Assembly (NCBI GenBank): GCA_015489265.1
Contig: WFZY01000310.1
Coordinates: 1-11,530, forward strand
Reading direction: 5' to 3'
From: Flavobacteriaceae bacterium
GTDB lineage: Bacteria > Bacteroidota > Bacteroidia > Flavobacteriales > Flavobacteriaceae
DNA length: 11,530 nt
A program made the position numbers and the translations under genes. This document shows positions 7,901-11,530 of this stretch, one piece after another (the stretch's first letter is position 1; the number at the start of each line of letters is the position of its first letter). The notes under the pieces were generated by a model. It did not search any database, was not told the origin of the DNA, and was given only the letters and a program-made list of their open reading frames with translations.

Positions 7901-7931
7901 TTATACGTTTGGCGTAAAATTAAAATTTTAA
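4914..7931 (+). CDS. susC: SusC/RagA family TonB-linked outer-membrane transporter
   Basis: A 1005-residue outer-membrane importer that, with its SusD lid, takes up oligosaccharides or peptides using TonB energy. In order: signal peptide (1-25, cleavage near SYAQ|IAVSG); a carboxypeptidase-regulatory-like beta-sandwich (about 27-97, SGKVTDSKGEPLPGVEIVIVG, then DFDGNYTL); a TonB-box-like LDEVVVTA (103-110); a plug (about 115-245) with the SusC signature IDHIEILKGPAASAMYG (214-230) and NGIIQIFTKHGK (235-246); and a long beta-barrel ending in YTFGVKLKF with a C-terminal aromatic. Late in the barrel, DANGN occurs twice (792-796, 800-804), an EF-hand-like DKDGDG...E lies at 814-825, and the family motif IGDPNPDY is at 843-850. 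Start is ATG 4914 or the adjacent ATG 4917. susD begins 3 bp after the stop. The symbol denotes the family; starch is not implied as substrate. Confidence 0.96.
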   Translation: MMKKQINLKLLFLLFGLLSGISSYAQIAVSGKVTDSKGEPLPGVEIVIVGTQNGTVTDFDGNYTLNAKKGDKIKATFVGMSPKTKTVTGPKLDFVLKDDALGLDEVVVTAQSGMVTKKQLGSVINTVKMDKIGTRTVSNAAEALQGALPGARIMRNSGSVAPSISIRLRGPSTVLGSSDPLIMVDGMIINNDTRSAIGSGGSSDPLSDIDLNDIDHIEILKGPAASAMYGSMASNGIIQIFTKHGKTGKPSVTVTSSMNINQIRKYKPYNKVLLTWATDPNTGDLITVPIEKRYDYQSYIFHKAYGSYNSVKISGGTDWTKYSLSGSILDNEGIIRNSSYNRKNINLKLNQKIAKWLKVNLGVIYSNNKTKEIPYAYASSFKYAPLQSILFADNSTNPVNPDGTYNSLGWMGNPYESIDKIDANLNIDRIINNFTVNMKPIENLSIDYIFGYDHTGSNSRFKVPYGFGADHDGDLRFAQNKYDILSSHIKANYNYNITDNIKASTGAGYQYLYNKKHFNIQHNPTLSIFDNLDVMNGSNSIVATSSIYEYAIWGTWVQQHFNFYDKFHLTLGGRWDKASTFGDNVQTFYPKVSGSLVLSDFDFWKNSLGNFVNSFKLRGAWGEAGNMTALNSASNINVKYGSLYSSDSYLGQTVYIPNTKDGNEHIKPEVTRELEYGFDASFLDGKAGLEFTIYHQDVKDLLLNTVMAPSSGFASRVDNVGTLTNDGLEVSLKAVPYQNKSFRWDTSINYSTNKNKVSNITGGFKTLGGYGTSIAANGYPLGVFYGYFYATDANGNWVLDANGNPQRARGIQIDKDGDGFPESYEQQFDSNGQPTGTKLKKVIGDPNPDYIVSFNNSFKYKNFGLYVSIDAVQGFDIFSWDKRMGQSKSTSSGAIFTGWEFAGEDLATGRHGWYGSRFYIYESHIEDGSFIKLRNVSLSYDWNKPVKGIKSVQFNLSGSNLISWDHYWGYDPEVNSWGKSNGARSQDYANIPIPKVYTFGVKLKF

Positions 7932-7934
7932 AAA

Positions 7935-9302
7935 ATGAAAAAAATGAAAAAAATAAGTCTTTTAATATTACTAATTCTTTCCTTATCTGCTTGTCAGAAA
8001 GAATTTATAGATAAAAATGAGGTAACTGAAAAAGCTGCCTATGATACACCTGAAGCATATCAAGGTATTGTTTTGGGAATGACCAAAATTTTTACCACAT
8101 CAACTCTGAAATATATCGTTAAAGGTCCCGGATTAACCGCCAAAGAATTGGGACGTGCCAATACTTATGTTTCAACAACACAATTATCAAATGGCGGTAA
8201 AGGTATTACTGATGATAATCCGACCGTTAATGGTATTTGGTCCGGATTACATCGTAGCCGTGGTATTGCCGAAAAAATATTATCACATATTGACAAGGTT
8301 ACTTTTGTAAACGCTGACGAAGGCGTAGCATATAAAGCTTATGCTAAGTTTTTTAAAGGTTTAACCATAGGATATATGGCACAATACTGGGAAAAAGTTA
8401 CATTAGATAATGACGCTGACAACAAAGCACAATTTGTTGATCGGTTAGACGGCTATCAAACCGCAATTGATTATTTAAATGAAGCCGAACATGATTTTGC
8501 TAATAATGCCAATGCAACTGCATTAATTAACGGTTTGATTTCTTATAATTTCTCGGTAATCGATGTGATTCATGTCTTAAAAGCCCGTTATTATATGGAA
8601 TTGGGACAATACCAAGACGCCTATGATGAAGCCAATGCTGTTGATTTAACCACCAAATCGGAATGGGACTATGATGGTGGCGCTATTAAAAATCCGGTCT
8701 ATGCTCAAATATTAGACCCGGGCGCTTCTTTAAACTATTTACCATTGGACCAACTCGGATTGTTGTCAGCACATACACTTGATACAGGTGACAACCGCGT
8801 CGATTTTTATCTGGATAATGCAGTAGTTATGCAAGATATTGATTGTAGTTTTGACTTACACAATCCTATAGGTTTTTGGGCTACTGCTTCCTCACCTATT
8901 CCGGTATATTTGCCCGGAGAAGTTATGCTACTTAAAGCCGAAGCTAAAGCCCGATTAAACGGCGCTGCAAACTTAGCCGAAGCTGTTACATTAATCAATG
9001 ATGTCAGAACCAAAACACCCGGAAACGATCCGTTTGGTGTTGGTGCTTCGTTAGGACCTTGGACAGGTAATGCTACAAGCCAGCAAGATGTTTTGGATGA
9101 AATATATAAAAATTATGCAGCAGAATTGTACATGGAAGGTTTAAGATTCCCTATACATCGTCGATTTTTCCCTAATTATTTAGATAATGTCGATTGGAAT
9201 CAAGTCGATCGTTGTAGTTTAGAGCGGGTAAATAATTTCTACCCTTATCCGGATAGTGAACGGGCTAATAATCCAAATTGTCCCCCTAATCCTGAATTCT
9301 AA
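7935..9302 (+). CDS. susD: SusD/RagB family nutrient-binding lipoprotein
   Basis: A 455-residue surface lipoprotein expected to cap the SusC barrel and capture its substrate. The N-terminus has a lysine-rich start, a hydrophobic stretch and the lipobox LSAC with C20 as the lipidated residue; the next residues, QKE, resemble the Flavobacteriia lipoprotein surface-export signal (QK plus acidic residues). SusD hallmarks are the IWSGLHRSRGIAEKIL helix (101-116), YKAYAKFFKGLTIGYMAQYWE (133-152), an LLKAEAKARLNG repeat helix (332-343), the YKNYAAELYMEGLRF block (391-405) and the C-terminal YPYPDSERANNPNCPPNP (436-453). Besides C20 there are three cysteines (304, 427, 449), so a C-terminal disulfide is possible. 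ATG 7935 is taken as start, with ATG 7944 as an alternative that keeps the lipobox. The 3-bp gap to susC and the terminator after it define a two-gene operon. Confidence 0.95.
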   Translation: MKKMKKISLLILLILSLSACQKEFIDKNEVTEKAAYDTPEAYQGIVLGMTKIFTTSTLKYIVKGPGLTAKELGRANTYVSTTQLSNGGKGITDDNPTVNGIWSGLHRSRGIAEKILSHIDKVTFVNADEGVAYKAYAKFFKGLTIGYMAQYWEKVTLDNDADNKAQFVDRLDGYQTAIDYLNEAEHDFANNANATALINGLISYNFSVIDVIHVLKARYYMELGQYQDAYDEANAVDLTTKSEWDYDGGAIKNPVYAQILDPGASLNYLPLDQLGLLSAHTLDTGDNRVDFYLDNAVVMQDIDCSFDLHNPIGFWATASSPIPVYLPGEVMLLKAEAKARLNGAANLAEAVTLINDVRTKTPGNDPFGVGASLGPWTGNATSQQDVLDEIYKNYAAELYMEGLRFPIHRRFFPNYLDNVDWNQVDRCSLERVNNFYPYPDSERANNPNCPPNPEF

Positions 9303-9326
9303 ATTATTTTCCGTAATAAAAAAGTA

Positions 9327-9359
9327 AAAGAAAGCTGTCCGGTTGAGACGGCTTTCTTT
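9327..9359 (+). terminator. intrinsic terminator of the susCD operon
   Basis: Two 13-nt arms (9327-9339 and 9347-9359) pair fully apart from one G-U wobble, around a 7-nt loop, 24 bp after the susD stop. The GC-containing core AAGCTGTC/GACGGCTT is capped by A-rich and T-rich ends, and T-rich sequence follows, so it may also work on the opposite strand. Confidence 0.88.
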
Positions 9360-9389
9360 ATTTCTTAACTAAATTTTTACACCCGTATT

Positions 9390-9420
9390 TTGCCTCATCA
9401 AACAAAGTTACTTACTTTTG
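9390..9420 (+). promoter_or_regulatory. promoter of the pfkA-gap operon
   Basis: TTG (9390-9392) within TTTTG and TACTTTTG (9413-9420) are 20 bp apart. The -7 box matches TAnnTTTG exactly and the spacing is close to consensus, so this is among the best-supported promoters in the window. It lies between the susCD terminator and pfkA and predicts a leader of about 60 nt before the ATG at 9486. Confidence 0.65.
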
Positions 9421-9431
9421 TAGCTTAATTA

Positions 9432-9452
9432 TTAGGTCAGGATATGGCCTAA
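9432..9452 (+). repeat. inverted repeat at the start of the pfkA leader
   Basis: TTAGGTC (9432-9438) and GGCCTAA (9446-9452) can pair over 7 bp with one G-U, around the 7-nt loop AGGATAT. It starts 12 bp past the -7 box, so it would lie at the very 5' end of the transcript. It could be an operator, a 5'-end stabilising hairpin, or chance. Confidence 0.35.
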
Positions 9453-9485
9453 ATTTATTATCTTGCAGCAACATAAATACAACAA

Positions 9486-10472
9486 ATGAAGAAACAAATT
9501 CAAAATATTGCAGTAATGACATCGGGAGGCGATGCCCCCGGAATGAATGCCGCAATTAGAGCAGTCGTTAGAACCGCTGTTTTTTATAAATTGGATCCTT
9601 TTGGAATTTACAGAGGATACGAAGGACTGATTGAAGGTGATATTGAACGTTTTAATGCCCGCAAAGTAAGCAATATTATCAACAGAGGCGGTACCATACT
9701 AAAAACCGCCCGATCTAAAGAATTTAGAACGGTAGAAGGTCGAAAAAAAGCTTTTGACCAATTAAAAAAACACAATATTGATGCTTTAATCGTCATAGGT
9801 GGAGACGGCTCTTTTACCGGTGCCAAAATCTTTGCGGAAGAATTTAATTTTCCCGTTATTGGTATCCCCGGTACCATTGACAACGATATTTTCGGAACCG
9901 ATTTCACTATTGGATTTGATACCGCCAGCAATACGGCAACCGATGCCATAGATAAAATACGCGATACCGCTAGTTCTCATAACCGTTTATTTTTTATTGA
10001 AGTTATGGGACGCAATGCCGGATTTTTAGCGCTTTACAGTGGTATAGCCGGTGGAGCAGAAGAAATTTTGATACCCGAAGAAAATATCGGTATCGATAAA
10101 TTGGTTGAATCATTACGACGTAGTAAACGTGCCGGTAAAACCAGTAGCATTGTTGTCGTGGCAGAAGGTGATAAAACCGGTAAAAATGTTTTTGAACTAG
10201 CCAAATATGTCGATGATAACCTTAAAGAATATGAATCACGTGTCGTGATTGTCGGACATATTCAACGTGGTGGTTCACCGACAACTTTTGACAGAGTATT
10301 GGCCAGCCGTCTTGGTGTAAAAGCTGTAGAAGCACTTTTAGATGGGCAAAATAAAATCATGGTAGGATTTAAAAATAATCATGTGGCATATACTTCATTA
10401 GAAGATGCTATTAGTTTAAATAGAACAATCAATAAAGAATTGTTAAATATCAGTGATATTTTAACAACCTAA
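9486..10472 (+). CDS. pfkA: ATP-dependent 6-phosphofructokinase
   Basis: Phosphorylates fructose 6-phosphate to fructose 1,6-bisphosphate, the committing step of glycolysis, in the cytosol as a tetramer. At 328 aa the length is that of the bacterial PfkA group. Seen: the N-terminal nucleotide-binding MTSGGDAPGMNAAIR (11-25); IGGDGSF (104-110), where glycine after GGD is typical of ATP rather than pyrophosphate users; catalytic PGTIDND (128-134, Asp132 as the likely base); MGRNAGF (174-180); and HIQRGGSP (258-265) in the substrate site. The start ATG leads directly into the first strand; no Shine-Dalgarno is evident. It has its own promoter after the susCD terminator and is followed by gap after a 31-bp gap without a visible promoter or terminator, so the two are probably co-transcribed. 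Confidence 0.97.
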   Translation: MKKQIQNIAVMTSGGDAPGMNAAIRAVVRTAVFYKLDPFGIYRGYEGLIEGDIERFNARKVSNIINRGGTILKTARSKEFRTVEGRKKAFDQLKKHNIDALIVIGGDGSFTGAKIFAEEFNFPVIGIPGTIDNDIFGTDFTIGFDTASNTATDAIDKIRDTASSHNRLFFIEVMGRNAGFLALYSGIAGGAEEILIPEENIGIDKLVESLRRSKRAGKTSSIVVVAEGDKTGKNVFELAKYVDDNLKEYESRVVIVGHIQRGGSPTTFDRVLASRLGVKAVEALLDGQNKIMVGFKNNHVAYTSLEDAISLNRTINKELLNISDILTT

Positions 10473-10503
10473 AATAATATATCAAATCACAAAAATTAAA
10501 ATT

Positions 10504-11502
10504 ATGAGTGTTACAAAAATTGGAATAAACGGATTCGGACGTATAGGTAGATTAGCTTTTAGAGCTGCCATTAGAAATCCGAAAATTGAAGTCGTTGCTA
10601 TCAACGATTTATTAGACACAGACTATTTGGCATATTTGCTCAAATATGATTCGGTTCACGGTAAATTTGACGGAGAAGTTTCTGTGGACGGAGATCATTT
10701 GGTAGTAAATGGGAAAAAAATCCGTGTGACAAAAGAACGTGACCCCGAAAATATCAATTGGGGTGCTGTTGATGTAGAATTTGTAGTAGAATCAACCGGT
10801 TTCTTTACCGATAAAGCTTTGGCTGAAAAACACTTAAAAGCCGGCGCTAAAAAAGTGATTATCTCAGCACCTTCAAAAGATGCACCCATGTTTGTTAAAG
10901 GGGTTAATCATACCGAATTAACCAAAGATATTAAAATATTTTCAAACGCTTCTTGTACAACTAACTGCTTAGCGCCTATATCTAAAGTATTGCACGACAA
11001 TTTCGGTATTGTTGAAGGCCTGATGACCACTATTCATGCCGCTACTTCTACCCAAAAGGTGATTGATGCCCCTTCTAAAAAATGGCGTCGCGGACGGGCT
11101 GCTATCAACAATATTATCCCCACTTCTACCGGAGCGGCAAAAGCTGTCGGTAAAGTTATCCCCGATTTAAACGGTAAATTAACCGGTATGTCATTCCGTG
11201 TGCCTACGGCTGATGTATCGGTGGTGGATTTAACCGTCAAACTAGCCAAACCTACATCTTATGAAGCTATCATTGAAGCTATGAGAAAATCGGCAAATGG
11301 TGAAATGAAAGGTGTATTGCAAGTCGTAGATGATGAAGTGGTATCGCAAGATTTTGTTAGTGAAACCCACACATCATCAGTTGACGTTAAAGCCGGTATT
11401 GCTTTAAATGATACTTTCTTTAAAATTGTCAGTTGGTATGATAACGAATTCGGTTATGCTACCAAAGTTATCGAAATGATTGCCTATGCAGCAAGTTTAT
11501 AA
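10504..11502 (+). CDS. gap: type I glyceraldehyde-3-phosphate dehydrogenase
   Basis: Oxidises and phosphorylates glyceraldehyde 3-phosphate to 1,3-bisphosphoglycerate, reducing NAD+, in the cytosol. The 332-residue product shows the Rossmann motif INGFGRIGR (8-16), AINDL (32-36) with Asp35 favouring NAD over NADP, the active site ASCTTNCLAP (149-158, Cys151) and the catalytic-partner His178 in TTIHAAT. Further on, TSTGAAKAVGKVIPDLNGKL and FRVPTADVSVVDLT are typical, and the protein ends WYDNEFGYATKVIEM. The stretch after His178 reads TQKVIDAPSKKWRRGRAA, which by eye looks one residue shorter than the common DGPSxKDWRGGR form. It is the second gene after pfkA, 31 bp apart, so the transcript would couple two glycolytic steps. 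The 28 bases after the stop contain no clear terminator before the window ends. Confidence 0.97.
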   Translation: MSVTKIGINGFGRIGRLAFRAAIRNPKIEVVAINDLLDTDYLAYLLKYDSVHGKFDGEVSVDGDHLVVNGKKIRVTKERDPENINWGAVDVEFVVESTGFFTDKALAEKHLKAGAKKVIISAPSKDAPMFVKGVNHTELTKDIKIFSNASCTTNCLAPISKVLHDNFGIVEGLMTTIHAATSTQKVIDAPSKKWRRGRAAINNIIPTSTGAAKAVGKVIPDLNGKLTGMSFRVPTADVSVVDLTVKLAKPTSYEAIIEAMRKSANGEMKGVLQVVDDEVVSQDFVSETHTSSVDVKAGIALNDTFFKIVSWYDNEFGYATKVIEMIAYAASL

Positions 11503-11530
11503 TTACTGCAATAATTAATATATGTACTGG

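Noticed and set aside
11499..11518. TAATTA repeated around a short loop after gap, considered as a terminator
   Set aside because: The stem is AT only and six pairs long, with no T-run visible before the window edge.
1..11530. Search for a mobile element, CRISPR array, toxin-antitoxin pair, tRNA or defence cassette
   Set aside because: Nearly all of the sequence is accounted for by recognised or plausible genes; no transposase, terminal repeats, regularly spaced repeats or cloverleaf-like sequence was noticed by eye.

Overview
The window looks like chromosomal DNA from a member of the Bacteroidota, most likely a flavobacterium-like lineage. The DNA is AT-rich. Most starts lack a clear Shine-Dalgarno sequence, and several upstream regions carry the Bacteroidota-type promoter box TAnnTTTG. 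A SusC/SusD outer-membrane nutrient-uptake pair and a secreted protein with a type IX secretion-like C-terminus point the same way. I see no insertion sequence, CRISPR array, tRNA, rRNA, integrase or recognisable defence cassette.

Layout, left to right. (1) The 3' end of the ADP/ATP-dependent NAD(P)H-hydrate dehydratase gene, followed 7 bp later by an unrecognised five-helix membrane protein. (2) A polytopic MgtC-like/DUF4010 membrane protein with a perfect palindrome ahead of it; its 3' end overlaps tail-to-tail with rsmE (16S rRNA m3U1498 methyltransferase). (3) A 39-bp divergent promoter region between rsmE and a secreted GH16-like (concanavalin A-like fold) protein. That protein gene overlaps the end of a convergent DUF2461 gene by 4 bp. 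(4) A 170-bp divergent region, then a two-gene susC-susD operon ending at a strong intrinsic terminator. (5) A promoter with a good Bacteroidota consensus drives pfkA and, 31 bp downstream, gap: two central glycolytic enzymes that probably form one transcript.

Functional reading. Most of the window is housekeeping: metabolite repair, ribosome modification and glycolysis. The accessory-flavoured parts are the isolated susCD pair and the GH16-like secreted protein. The SusC/SusD pair should form a lidded TonB-dependent importer for an oligosaccharide or peptide, but no dedicated hydrolase, sensor or SusE/F-like protein sits beside it, so the substrate cannot be told. The GH16-like protein retains an ExDxE catalytic-type motif and could be an extracellular glycan-cleaving enzyme, but it is transcribed from its own promoter and is separated from susCD by the oppositely oriented DUF2461 gene. 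I find no strong evidence for a wholly new biological system here; the findings are modest and specific.
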